A DNA stretch of 20,533 bases, taken from contig DFGY01000009.1 in NCBI GenBank assembly GCA_002372505.1, forward strand, positions 1 through 20,533. Reading direction: 5' to 3'. The notes beneath the pieces are model-generated. The model did not search any database. It saw only the letters and a list, made by a program, of their open reading frames with translations, and was not told the DNA's origin. Positions 7,269-15,360 of this stretch are shown one piece after another. Origin of the DNA: Firmicutes bacterium UBA3738. Lineage in GTDB: Bacteria > Bacillota > Clostridia > Peptostreptococcales > Anaerovoracaceae. Within the stretch, counting starts at the first letter, position 1. Every line of letters starts with the position of its first letter. Both the position numbers and the translations under genes were made by a program.

Positions 7269-10200
7269 ATGGGAAAGAATATATTTGCTATACTTTTTGT
7301 TGTTCTGCTGGCAGTGGCCATAGTTCCTCAGGGGACTCAGGAGGTTGGAGCTGCGGCAGGCCAGATAACTGACTCGGCCGGAAGCACATATCAGACATTA
7401 AGTGAGGCTTTTGCTGCTGCGGATGGTGATGATGTAACTCTGACCATCAGCGGTGATGTCATCAATGCCGGCAGCACGGCGGACAACAAAGCTGTACTTA
7501 CCCAAAATGCAAAAGTTACTATATTGGCAGAGGGTACAGGCACTACCATTAACGGACTCATCGGAGTTGACGGCAGCGGCACTCTTGTAATAGGCAGCGA
7601 TCAAGCTTCGAAGAAAATAAATATTGCCGGTGGCCTATTTGCCGACAGCGGCACACTGGAAACTCACAGCGAGCTGGCGCTAACATCGACAGCAGCAGCC
7701 GGGACAGGTGCCATAAGGCTGGGTTCTTTTGGTGCTACCGCTTCCATAACGGCGCGGATAAACGGAGGAACCATTACTACCGGCAGCGGTGTCACAGACG
7801 CCCAGTCCGGTATTAAAGCCAGCGGCTCAGGCACCCGGGTAGAGTATATAAAAGGGATAACGATTAACTCCTCTGCGGATAGACTGGAGGAAGGTGCCAT
7901 CGCCATCGACAGCGACGCCAGGGTAGAACTTATTGATAACTGCACAGTGGCATCTGCCGAGAACTATGCCCTGTTTCTGGGGAATTACCGCTCCGGCGGC
8001 CACGTGACGACAATCAAGGACAGCAGCTTCAAATCCAGCCGGGATGGAATATGGCTCCACGCAAAGAGCACAGTCGGAGACATAAAGAACACATCAGTAG
8101 AAATAGACACATCATCAGGGTCTGCGATGGCGGCAATTCATGTAGCCGGAAAGGTAGGTAGCATCTGCGAGGGCAGTTCCATAAAAATGACAGCCCCACA
8201 TGTAGTAGCCGTTTCTGCCAGTGGCGGACAAATTGACACTGTGGATAATGTGGATATTGACATTACCGGCCGTACAGGTGCCTTTGGATTCAGTATGAAA
8301 AATGCATCCATAGGTACAATCTCCAATTCCAAGATAAACGCTACCAGCTCCGGGATGCTTTACGGAATAAACATGCAGCCCGGCCGCATCGATTACATTA
8401 GAGATTCGGAAATAAACATCGAGCAGAAGGCTTCCGGCAGCACATTCATTGCGTACCAGGTCGGACCGGTAAAAGAAATATCCGGATGCACCATGAGAGC
8501 CACCGGTTCTTACGCCACAAGCTGCGGATATAACGTTCTGAACGACCCCCTTAGCGCAAACGAAGATTATGAGGCAAGTCTCGGCGCCATGAAGAATACG
8601 ACCATCATTTCCAAGGCCTATGCTCTGGGCGTGCAGCAGGACGCACATCTAGGCACACTGTCGGGCAATCATTTCTATGCGGACAATAGTACCTACGGCT
8701 CCATATACCTTTCTGTCGGTGGAGTAATAGATGAGATAAAGAGCGGTACATATGCATCCAAGGGGAGCGGCGTGATTATTAACTACGGGACCAGACCCGG
8801 ACCTTCCGGGGAGCGGAACAGTACCCTTAAAAAAATCAGTCATGAAGAAGTCGAAGAGGACGGCAAGACTGTAAAACGGGGACCGGTTTTCTACGGGGAG
8901 ACCGGATGGGCCATTAGAGCCAATACCCAGGGACCGGCGCCGGCTGTGGATATCGAAAAAGCGCAGGTTGAAGCAGACCAGCCGAAGAAAGGCTACGCGA
9001 GGTATTACGGCGGCGCTTCCAAGACGGGTGGTCTGGGCAATGGAGACGCCGTTATAGGATGGAGCGATCAGGATAGGGACACCTCTCTTGATTCCTACCC
9101 TGAAGGGTATTTCATGAGCAGAATAGGTACAGACGACCAGGTGGCCGACGACGTCCTTAAGGATATGGCAGGCATGGACATCTCGGGCAAGACATTCCAT
9201 TACCTGACCATTCCCATAACTGTGAAGTACGACGCAAACGGCGGCACCGGGGACATGTCGGACAAAGAGTATAACGGCGAGTACCGCACTGACCTTAAGA
9301 CGGAGGAGAACGGGTTCACAAACGGCTACAAGATTTTCACCGGTTGGAACACCAAAGCCGACGGCAGCGGCAAGGCTTACCAGGCAGGAGACGTAATAGA
9401 AATAGAAGGGGAGGAGACGACCCTCTATGCCCAATGGCAGCACCCGGGCAAGATTGAAGTGACATTCAAGATAGTCCACCCGGAGTTCTACAGGAACGAT
9501 CAAAGCCCTGTATACCGCGGCTTCCCATGGATGTTGCAATATTTCTACGGCGGTGGCGCAGCGTCCTTAAAAGACAGCACCGGCAAAACGGTAGGCAGCT
9601 TTAGCAATGAGTACAGATATACATTTGATGACCTGGCGCCGGGGGAATACGACATAAATCTTGACGTCCTGGAGCGTGGGAATGTGTGCCTGGTGGCCGG
9701 AGTTCACAATGGTGCGCCAATAAGTGACATACTGATCTGGTCCGAGGATTCCGACAAGCTCCACGTTACCGTGCCGGAAAATCCGAGAGATACCATTCGC
9801 AGGTGGGTATTCCTGGAGCTAAAGGCCTACGGATTTAAGACTGTGACTGACAAAGGTGCATTCCAGGCTCAATCTGCAGACTCGGGCGTTCCCGGTGCGC
9901 CTTCGGAGGACGGCAAGGAGTATGTGTACTACGCCGTACGAGAAGGCGGTAACAATTGGGATTTTGATAATCCGGAGCTGGATTCTTATTCCTATATTCC
10001 CTACGTCCATTCCCATCTGGGGATTTACCACGGGGAATCGGCGGATAAGTACGAAGGGATGAGCAGCCTGCAGATTCCAAAGCTCAGCGCCGCGGAAGTG
10101 GCTCGCGGATACAAGTTTGCAGGCTGGAAACTTGCCGGCGATGATTCCGGGAAAGTCTACACCGAGGCCGAAGCACTTGCTTATGCTGTGAGGAAGCACA

Positions 10201-11288
10201 CCACATTTGAAGCTGTGTGGGAAGAGACCTGCGGCAGCATCAAGCTGGGCAAGAAGGTAATCGGCAACGAAGAGGGCAAGGACAAAGAGTTCGAGTTTAA
10301 TATTGCATTTACCGATGATGAAGGCATACCCATGGCCAATAAGACTCTCGGCTACGGCGATGATGCAGCTATAACCGATGAAAACGGAGTTGCGACTCTG
10401 AAGCTTAAGGACGGAGAAGTGCGTGAGATTTACGGCGTCCCGGGCGGCTCCAGGTATACCATTACGGAAAAGAATTACGGTGCTGACGGCTACGAAGAGG
10501 TGGTGTTCAAGGATGGAGATGATAATGAGGTTACTCCTTCGGACGTGGTAGCCAAAGCCGGAGAAACTCATGAGTACACTGCAGTAAACAAGATGAAAAA
10601 CTACAACGTTGTAGTTACCGACGACGGGAACGGGACAGGCAGCGCGAGTCCCTCATCGGGAATTACCGGCACCCGCGTAGCAATAACTGCAGTCCCTAAC
10701 GAAGGCTATGAGTTTGCAGGATGGCAGGTAATATCAGGAGGTGTGCTGCCGGAGGACATATATAGCCGGGAGACCACATTTAACATCGGTAAGTCTGACG
10801 TTGAAGTAAGGGCCACATTCAAAGCTAAGCTAGCACCCACTCCGGTTCTGACGGAGTATACGATTACTTACGACCTTAACGGTGGCGAGTACAACAATAG
10901 CAAAGACCACATCAAAGAAATCCATCCTTCCGGAGCAACTATAAAGATTCATGCAGCGCCAACAAGAGAGGGGTATACATTCCTATACTGGAAAGGCTCC
11001 GCATTCCAGCCGGGTGACGACTATATAGTTAATGGCGATCACACATTCACGGCACAGTGGATGAAGGATGAAGCCGTGGATGATGACACGGGCCTGGTTG
11101 ATGACACGGACGATCCTGTAATAAAAGAACCTGACTCAAAGCAGATTGTTGACAAAACGAAGGTCATTAAAAAAACTCCGGTAGCGAGTAAGGTGGCGGA
11201 GACAGGGGATGAGGCGAACTTGATCAGTTTCCTAATGCTTATATTCGCATCCTTGACAACCATGGCAGCTCTGGCTTACAGAAGGTGA
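7269..11288 (+). CDS. Large cell-wall-anchored surface protein (beta-helix, InlB-like repeats, Cna-like domain)
   Basis: This 1339-residue protein has a hydrophobic signal peptide ending near residue 29 (VGAAAGQ). Residues about 30-640 are made of many short Ser/Thr/Gly-rich strands with recurring turns such as VGDIKNT, IGTISNS and LGTLSGN, as in right-handed parallel beta-helices. About 650-725 (KYDANGGTG to TLYAQW) is an InlB B-type repeat. About 1035-985 upstream of the Cna region holds another FAGW-type segment, about 988-1108 looks like a Cna/SpaA-type domain (GSIKLGKKVIG), about 1110-1180 is a bacterial-repeat domain (GYEFAGW), and about 1199-1270 is a second InlB-type repeat. The C-terminus has VAETGD (1309-1314), a hydrophobic helix and a final RR, the layout of a sortase signal but without the canonical LPxTG. 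It probably mediates adhesion or host contact. No sortase gene is adjacent. Confidence 0.82.
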   Translation: MGKNIFAILFVVLLAVAIVPQGTQEVGAAAGQITDSAGSTYQTLSEAFAAADGDDVTLTISGDVINAGSTADNKAVLTQNAKVTILAEGTGTTINGLIGVDGSGTLVIGSDQASKKINIAGGLFADSGTLETHSELALTSTAAAGTGAIRLGSFGATASITARINGGTITTGSGVTDAQSGIKASGSGTRVEYIKGITINSSADRLEEGAIAIDSDARVELIDNCTVASAENYALFLGNYRSGGHVTTIKDSSFKSSRDGIWLHAKSTVGDIKNTSVEIDTSSGSAMAAIHVAGKVGSICEGSSIKMTAPHVVAVSASGGQIDTVDNVDIDITGRTGAFGFSMKNASIGTISNSKINATSSGMLYGINMQPGRIDYIRDSEINIEQKASGSTFIAYQVGPVKEISGCTMRATGSYATSCGYNVLNDPLSANEDYEASLGAMKNTTIISKAYALGVQQDAHLGTLSGNHFYADNSTYGSIYLSVGGVIDEIKSGTYASKGSGVIINYGTRPGPSGERNSTLKKISHEEVEEDGKTVKRGPVFYGETGWAIRANTQGPAPAVDIEKAQVEADQPKKGYARYYGGASKTGGLGNGDAVIGWSDQDRDTSLDSYPEGYFMSRIGTDDQVADDVLKDMAGMDISGKTFHYLTIPITVKYDANGGTGDMSDKEYNGEYRTDLKTEENGFTNGYKIFTGWNTKADGSGKAYQAGDVIEIEGEETTLYAQWQHPGKIEVTFKIVHPEFYRNDQSPVYRGFPWMLQYFYGGGAASLKDSTGKTVGSFSNEYRYTFDDLAPGEYDINLDVLERGNVCLVAGVHNGAPISDILIWSEDSDKLHVTVPENPRDTIRRWVFLELKAYGFKTVTDKGAFQAQSADSGVPGAPSEDGKEYVYYAVREGGNNWDFDNPELDSYSYIPYVHSHLGIYHGESADKYEGMSSLQIPKLSAAEVARGYKFAGWKLAGDDSGKVYTEAEALAYAVRKHTTFEAVWEETCGSIKLGKKVIGNEEGKDKEFEFNIAFTDDEGIPMANKTLGYGDDAAITDENGVATLKLKDGEVREIYGVPGGSRYTITEKNYGADGYEEVVFKDGDDNEVTPSDVVAKAGETHEYTAVNKMKNYNVVVTDDGNGTGSASPSSGITGTRVAITAVPNEGYEFAGWQVISGGVLPEDIYSRETTFNIGKSDVEVRATFKAKLAPTPVLTEYTITYDLNGGEYNNSKDHIKEIHPSGATIKIHAAPTREGYTFLYWKGSAFQPGDDYIVNGDHTFTAQWMKDEAVDDDTGLVDDTDDPVIKEPDSKQIVDKTKVIKKTPVASKVAETGDEANLISFLMLIFASLTTMAALAYRR

Positions 11289-11297
11289 AAGGATGTG

Positions 11298-11348
11298 TGA
11301 AACCTGGGGACGGTTCCGCGTTTCAAAAAGCCTGTCCCCGTGAAACGC
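11298..11348 (-). repeat. Compound family A repeat with three arms
   Basis: TGAAAC (11298-11303) can pair with GTTTCA (11320-11325), enclosing CTGGGGACGGTTCCGC. The same GTTTCA arm, as GCGTTTCA (11318-11325), can instead pair with TGAAACGC (11341-11348) around AAAAGCCTGTCCCCG. The two palindromes share the middle arm, so only one can form at a time. It lies ten bases behind the surface-protein stop. Confidence 0.75.
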
Positions 11349-11357
11349 TCCAAAAAT

Positions 11358-11569
11358 ACTAACGCAAAAAAGAATAAAAAATCCACCGCCCGGAGCTATT
11401 TGTCTGTATGGCGTTAGTTTGGGTGGGCTAAAATGACGTCATAAGAGACGCCTTGTGTAGTATGGCCTTGCCAAGAGATTACATGGAGTGAGCCTGCTAA
11501 CAAGTGTTTACCCTCTCTCAGGGGCCCTCTGAGCGGTTGCTCTAAAGAGGGTCCCGGCCTCTCCTTTTT
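11358..11569 (+). ncRNA. Structured leader or small RNA, family not recognised
   Basis: The 340 bases between the surface protein and the kinase have no ORF but several nested helices. ACTAACGC (11358-11365) pairs with GCGTTAGT (11411-11418). CTTGT (11452-11456) pairs with ACAAG (11500-11504). Inside this, GGC/GCC (11464-11466, 11492-11494) and CCA/TGG (11471-11473, 11484-11486) form an interrupted hairpin. CTCAG/CTGAG (11517-11521, 11529-11533) forms another, and a terminator closes the 3' end. The interrupted hairpin with GGCCTTGCC and GAGCCTGC vaguely recalls Firmicute 6S RNA, but I cannot confirm this. It could also be a cis-acting leader of the downstream kinase. Confidence 0.5.
11546..11569 (+). 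terminator. Intrinsic terminator with a competing antiterminator helix
   Basis: AGAGG (11546-11550) pairs with CCTCT (11558-11562), followed after CC by five T (11565-11569). The same left arm, as AGAGGGT (11546-11552), is a perfect partner for ACCCTCT (11510-11516). The two helices exclude each other, which is the layout of an attenuator. The terminator stem is short, so its efficiency is uncertain. Confidence 0.6.
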
Positions 11570-11629
11570 CTTGATAGAGATAGGAGCGGGTGATATTCTT
11601 TTGTTATTAAAGAGGGGAGATGAATATAG

Positions 11630-12712
11630 ATGGAAAAATTATTGTCCATGGACTATGAGCTCATAGCCAAAGTCCTCTTCGAAAGTTACGAGAACATATA
11701 CGCCATCAATCTTGAGACATCTGCCTATTGCTCATTCCACGAAAGCGAGGCATATCGCAAGCTGCAGCTGAGCAAATCGGGCGATGATTTTTTTAGTGAC
11801 CTGACAAAGAAGGTGAACAGCGTAGTTGCCCCGGAAGACAGGGAGTACGTCCTTAGGATGCTCAGCCGGGAGAATCTAATCAAAGGCCTCGATGCCAACA
11901 AGTATTACACATTCGTATACCGAATCGTACGGGACGGCAAAGAAATTTACCACCAGATCCGGGCCACTTACCAGCCCACGGACAGCGGCATGCATGCCTT
12001 CCTGGGAATACTGGACATAGATTACATGGTCCGCCAGGAGCAGGCCCGCAGAATCGAGGAAGAGGAAAGAAAAGCCCTGGAAGACGAGCTGCGCATGAGC
12101 AGGATTCGCAACTTCAAAAGCCAGATGCAGCCCCACTTCCTGTACAATGCCCTGGGCTCCATCCAGGAAGTAATGCTCATCGACCCGGAGCGCGCCTCGG
12201 AGCTGCTCGGGGACTTCACGGTGCACCTCAGGAGCTGCATACGGGCCATGGTGAAGGATGAGCCCCTGGCATTCTCGCAGGAGCTGGAGAACGTCAAGGC
12301 TTACATTAACATAGAAAAAATGCGCTTCGGCGACAAGCTCCGGATCCATTACGAAACCCAGGCCCTGAGCTTTTCCATACTCCCCCTCACGGTACAGCCC
12401 ATTGTGGAAAACGCCATTCGCCACGGCATTTACGGCAAGGGCGTAGACGGCGGGGACGTGTACATTCGCTCGTTTGAAAAGGACGGGGAATGGGTAGTAC
12501 AGATAGAAGACAGCGGCGTCGGCTTCGATGTGGAAGAGTACCGCCGAAAGAGGGATCTCGGCGAAGGCGACTCCGCCGGCCTTATGAATATCAAGTTCCG
12601 CCTGGAGAAAGTCATGAACGCCGCCATGGATATTGTAAGCGAGGAAGGGAAGGGCACCACAGTGACCGTGCGCATCCCGAAAGGTGGGAGAGATGAGAGC
12701 GATTATTGTTGA
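11630..12712 (+). CDS. Cytoplasmic sensor histidine kinase (PF06580 type)
   Basis: This 360-residue kinase has no membrane segment. Residues 15-130 look like a PAS-type sensor (NIYAINLETSAYCSF to HAFLGILDIDYMV), followed by a charged coiled coil (135-160). QMQPHFLYNAL holds the phosphorylated His169 of the His_kinase (PF06580) family. The ATP-binding lid follows: N-box QPIVENAIRHG (Asn261), EDSGVGFD (Asp294), AGLMNIKFRL and GKGTTVTV. All motifs are intact. It should autophosphorylate in response to an intracellular or partner-delivered signal and pass phosphate to the regulator encoded next. ATG 11630 is preceded by GGGGAGA (11614-11620). The stop lies 20 bases inside the regulator gene, so the two are translated together. 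Confidence 0.88.
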   Translation: MEKLLSMDYELIAKVLFESYENIYAINLETSAYCSFHESEAYRKLQLSKSGDDFFSDLTKKVNSVVAPEDREYVLRMLSRENLIKGLDANKYYTFVYRIVRDGKEIYHQIRATYQPTDSGMHAFLGILDIDYMVRQEQARRIEEEERKALEDELRMSRIRNFKSQMQPHFLYNALGSIQEVMLIDPERASELLGDFTVHLRSCIRAMVKDEPLAFSQELENVKAYINIEKMRFGDKLRIHYETQALSFSILPLTVQPIVENAIRHGIYGKGVDGGDVYIRSFEKDGEWVVQIEDSGVGFDVEEYRRKRDLGEGDSAGLMNIKFRLEKVMNAAMDIVSEEGKGTTVTVRIPKGGRDESDYC

Positions 12713-13487
12713 CGACGAACCGCTGATGATGCGCAAATTCGAACGACTCAGCGAAGAGATAGCAGATTTAAATCTTGTGGGGAAATTCGAAGACCCCAGA
12801 CAGGCTTTGGAATTTATGGAAAAGGAACCGGTTGAAGCCGCATTCCTTGACATTGAAATGCCCGTCATGGACGGCATCACCCTGGCGGAAAAGCTCAGGG
12901 AAATGCGCTCGGACATAATCATCGTCTCCGTCACAGCCTACGACGAATACATAAAAGAATTCAACGACATCGGCGGCGATTATTACATTATCAAGCCTTA
13001 CACCCGCAAGGTCATCGAAAACATGATGGAAAAAATCCGCCTGCTTTCCAGCCGCCAGAACAAGGACGTGTACATACAGACCTTCGGCAGATTCCTGGTG
13101 AAGCGGGCCGGAAAGCCCATCCGCCTCACCGGCAAGGCCAAGGAAATCCTCGCCCTGGTCGTGACCCGTAACGGGAAGGAAATCAGCAACGAAGAAATAT
13201 ACAGCATCATCTGGGAAGGCCGGCCATACAGCAACGCCAACATGGCCGTGTATTACAACGCCCTCAGAAGACTTCGGGGATTCCTGCGGGAAGCAGACCT
13301 GTCAGACCTTCTCATATCCACAACCCGCGGCCAACTCTTAAACGTGGACATGGTAGACTGCGACTACTACTCATGGAAAGAAAAAAACTCAGACCTGCGC
13401 AGCCGCTTCGAAGGCGAATTCCTCACCGAATACTCCTGGGGCGAGCGCATGCTTTCTGACATACTCTGCGAAGAATACGGCCTTTGA
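12693..13487 (+). CDS. Response regulator with winged-helix output domain
   Basis: The N-terminal receiver domain has the acidic pair VDDE (Asp7, Asp8), phosphoacceptor Asp53 in AAFLDIEMPVMDG, Thr81 in SVTAYDE and Lys101 in IIKPY. Residues about 125-235 form an OmpR/SARP-like winged helix: FGRFLVKRAGKPIRLTGKAK, then EISNEEIYSIIW, and NALRRLRGFL as recognition helix. The ATG at 12693 (MRAIIVDDE) is chosen over the GTG at 12684 because GGGAG (12686-12690) precedes it. It overlaps the kinase gene by 20 bases. Kinases of the PF06580 type usually pair with LytTR or AraC-like regulators, so the winged-helix output is less common. Targets are not evident; the surface-protein gene is the nearest candidate. 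Confidence 0.87.
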   Translation: MRAIIVDDEPLMMRKFERLSEEIADLNLVGKFEDPRQALEFMEKEPVEAAFLDIEMPVMDGITLAEKLREMRSDIIIVSVTAYDEYIKEFNDIGGDYYIIKPYTRKVIENMMEKIRLLSSRQNKDVYIQTFGRFLVKRAGKPIRLTGKAKEILALVVTRNGKEISNEEIYSIIWEGRPYSNANMAVYYNALRRLRGFLREADLSDLLISTTRGQLLNVDMVDCDYYSWKEKNSDLRSRFEGEFLTEYSWGERMLSDILCEEYGL

Positions 13488-13492
13488 TGGGG

Positions 13493-13557
13493 GCGTTTCA
13501 CGGGGACAGGCTTTTTGATTCGCAGGTGACAGGGGGACGGTTCTCTTGTCATCTTTT
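13493..13557 (+). repeat. Family A followed by family B palindromic repeat
   Basis: Family A runs from 13493 to 13523 with arms GCGTTTCA and TGATTCGC. Family B runs from 13526 to 13557, with GTGACAGGGGGACGG and TTGTCATCTTTT. They start five bases behind the response-regulator stop. The A-then-B pairing, with similar spacing, repeats the arrangement at 1749-1816. Confidence 0.8.
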
Positions 13558-13659
13558 GACAAGAACTGGGAATCGATTAGATTGAATAGCAAGTTGGCAG
13601 GGTTAGTATAAACTGCCCTGCCAATTTCTTTGAAAAATCTGTGATATTACGAATCTTGT

Positions 13660-14424
13660 TTACAACATAAGAAGGTCTTCGTTTAGTGGGAAGTTAAGGC
13701 TGGAATTAATCAGTGCCCATTGCTGTTTCTTAACCTTCTTCGCCTGCTTTGCGCTGAGCTTTATCCTTTTATAGGTATAAACCACCTGGTTGGTGCCTGA
13801 CGTTTTTTTGATCAGGAGACCTTTTTTATATATGTTTTTGTAATTTTCGAACATGTCGCTGGTCAAATTTCCTTTTTTATCGTATTTGTATTTTGTGGTA
13901 CCATAACTGGATTTGACCTTGGAGATATGCCCCTTTTTATTGTAGGCTAAAGTATAGGTATCTTCCACCGTGTTTGTACCGGTAACATATTCTTTTATTG
14001 TCTTGACTCGTCCTTTTTTATCCCGCTTCTTGATTTTATAGTCCTTGCCGGCAACGAGTATTTTTGCGGTAAGTTTGCCTTTCTTGTTGTACTTAAAAGT
14101 GTAGACATGGGATCCGCCGTATAAGATGGGTTTGCCGTAAAAAGAAGACACGCGACCTTTCTTGTTGTACTTGATTATTGTCTGGTGATACAACTTGCCG
14201 TCTTTTCCCTCATATTCGTCCTGCCTTTTTAAACCACCTTTTTTATTGTACACATACTTGGTAAAATAGATGAATTCCCCGTCAGAAAGACGATCTTCCG
14301 TTGCGATAACGTAGACGGTTTTCTTTGTGGGTTTTTTAGTCTTCGCTTGGACACCGACAACAGTGAATGCCGAAAGTACACACAGGCAAAGTAATACGCT
14401 CAATAGTTTTTTCGTTTTAGACAT
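13660..14424 (-). CDS. Secreted YNKKG-repeat protein
   Basis: This 254-residue protein on the minus strand has a signal peptide ending at VQA-KTK (about residue 27). At least seven repeats of about 20-25 residues follow, centred on YNKKG, RDKKG or YDKKG and alternating with strand-forming stretches. This resembles YD/RHS-type beta-hairpin repeats but is lysine-rich and lacks any RHS core or toxin domain. The last 35 residues are a helical basic tail (SAKQAKKVKKQQW). The ribosome site AGAGAGGAG is read from 14441 to 14433. It is convergent with the two-component operon, and its 3' end is about 100 bases from the repeat pair at 13493-13557. Function is unknown; export and a repeat scaffold are all the sequence supports. 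Confidence 0.75.
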   Translation of the reverse strand: MSKTKKLLSVLLCLCVLSAFTVVGVQAKTKKPTKKTVYVIATEDRLSDGEFIYFTKYVYNKKGGLKRQDEYEGKDGKLYHQTIIKYNKKGRVSSFYGKPILYGGSHVYTFKYNKKGKLTAKILVAGKDYKIKKRDKKGRVKTIKEYVTGTNTVEDTYTLAYNKKGHISKVKSSYGTTKYKYDKKGNLTSDMFENYKNIYKKGLLIKKTSGTNQVVYTYKRIKLSAKQAKKVKKQQWALINSSLNFPLNEDLLML

Positions 14425-14488
14425 AAAAATAACTCCTCTCTCATAAAAATAGCTTCACCTTAATATACCATGCTGGATGCGAGAATAA

Positions 14489-14740
14489 AAGGGAAGTGCT
14501 GATAATTGGGAAGGGCGCTCGAGTATTGAGGAAACTGATGAAATCGAATTTAATGATGGTGCAACAAAATTCCTTTCAAGTCGTGAGATAAAGAAGTGGG
14601 AAAACGAACACCGTATCACAGATGGAAAATATTTGATAGTGAAACAAATCAAGGAAAAGGCCCAATTAGCACAACAAAGAGCACTTACTTTGACAATCTA
14701 CGATCATAGAATTAATGACTTATATAAGATTGACAAATAG
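14489..14740 (+). pseudogene. Remnant of a gene, C-terminal part only
   Basis: The frame from 14489 to the TAG at 14738 is open for 83 codons and reads like real coding sequence (for example FLSSREIKKWENEHRITDG and LTIYDHRINDLYKIDK). It has no start codon or ribosome site at its beginning and is preceded in frame by TAA at 14486. At 14511-14522 it contains AAGGGCGCTCGA, the left half of the terminator hairpin seen intact at 20439, so the true junction with foreign sequence may be near 14522. The ancestral family is not recognised. The RelB/RelE promoter begins inside its last codons. Confidence 0.45.
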
Positions 14741-14768
14741 CATATCGTGTATTACAATCGTATTACAA
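14730..14768 (+). promoter_or_regulatory. RelBE promoter and direct-repeat operator
   Basis: TTGACA (14730-14735) and TACAAT (14753-14758) are 17 bases apart. TATTACAA occurs twice, at 14750-14757 and 14761-14768, with starts 11 bases apart, which is about one helical turn. The first copy overlaps the -10 box. Ribbon-helix-helix antitoxins commonly bind such phased repeats, so autorepression by the next gene product is likely. Confidence 0.7.
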
Positions 14769-14784
14769 CGAAGGAGGTGATGTT

Positions 14785-15009
14785 ATGTCAACGATAAGTT
14801 TAAGAGTGCCGGAACAGGAACTGTCTTTGTTTAAGAATTATGCAAGAATCCATAACAAAAGCCTTTCGGAAGTAATAAGAAATACGATGCTTGAACGCAT
14901 CGAAGACGAATACGATTTAAAAGTTTTCGCAGAATATGAGAAAGAAAAAGCTGCAGGGGAAGTTAAGACTTACACTCACGAAGAAGTATGGAGAGAACTG
15001 GGACTATGA
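14785..15009 (+). CDS. relB: RelB/DinJ-like ribbon-helix-helix antitoxin (DUF6290-like)
   Basis: This 74-residue protein starts with a ribbon-helix-helix DNA-binding motif: strand STISLRVPEQE, helix LSLFKNYARIHNK and helix SLSEVIRNTMLERIED. A charged tail (YDLKVFAEYEKEKAAGEV to EEVWRELGL) would wrap and neutralise the toxin. It precedes the toxin, the usual order in relBE loci, and its stop TGA overlaps the toxin start ATG in ATGA. AAGGAGGTGATG just before ATG 14785 is a near-perfect ribosome site, which favours antitoxin excess. It should also repress its own promoter through the phased repeats upstream. Confidence 0.82.
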   Translation: MSTISLRVPEQELSLFKNYARIHNKSLSEVIRNTMLERIEDEYDLKVFAEYEKEKAAGEVKTYTHEEVWRELGL

Positions 15010-15272
15010 AGTATGATGTAATCTATACTGAGAAAGCTCTTAAATCTCTAAAAAAACTTGATAAATCTGTTCTGGTTATGATTAAGGCCTGGATTGATAA
15101 AAATCTTATCGGCACAAATGATCCAAGACAGCACGGAAAAGGGTTGACCGCTGACAGAAGCGGTCAATGGCGTTATAGAGTGGGAGACTATCGAATATTG
15201 GCAGAGATTCAAGAAGATAAGCTCATCATACTTGTTGTCGAAGTCGGACACAGGAAAAATATATATAAGTAA
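15006..15272 (+). CDS. relE: RelE-family mRNA interferase toxin
   Basis: This 88-residue protein shows RelE features in order: MKYDVIYTEKALKSLKKLDK (strand and basic helix), DPRQHGKGLTADRSGQWRYRVGDYRIL with the conserved arginines on the central strands, and the C-terminal LVVEVGHRKNIYK. The H-R-x-x-Y-x end is typical of active RelE/ParE-type toxins, so the gene looks intact. The start is ATG 15006, which overlaps the antitoxin stop. An in-frame ATG at 14988 would add six residues outside the family pattern. It would cleave mRNA at the ribosome when the antitoxin is degraded. RelE is preferred over ParE from the RYRVGDYR pattern, but the two groups are close. Confidence 0.85.
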   Translation: MKYDVIYTEKALKSLKKLDKSVLVMIKAWIDKNLIGTNDPRQHGKGLTADRSGQWRYRVGDYRILAEIQEDKLIILVVEVGHRKNIYK

Positions 15273-15360
15273 ATAATGCAGCAAGATATATAAAACACTG
15301 CTTCGGCGGAAACTGCAGCTACGGCGGCTGCCACTAAGATGACAGGGAGAGGTAAAACGG

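Noticed and set aside
8649..9539. Long minus-strand frame of 296 codons inside the surface-protein gene
   Set aside because: It mirrors a long plus-strand gene with clear domains; its protein is a compositional shadow with no motifs.
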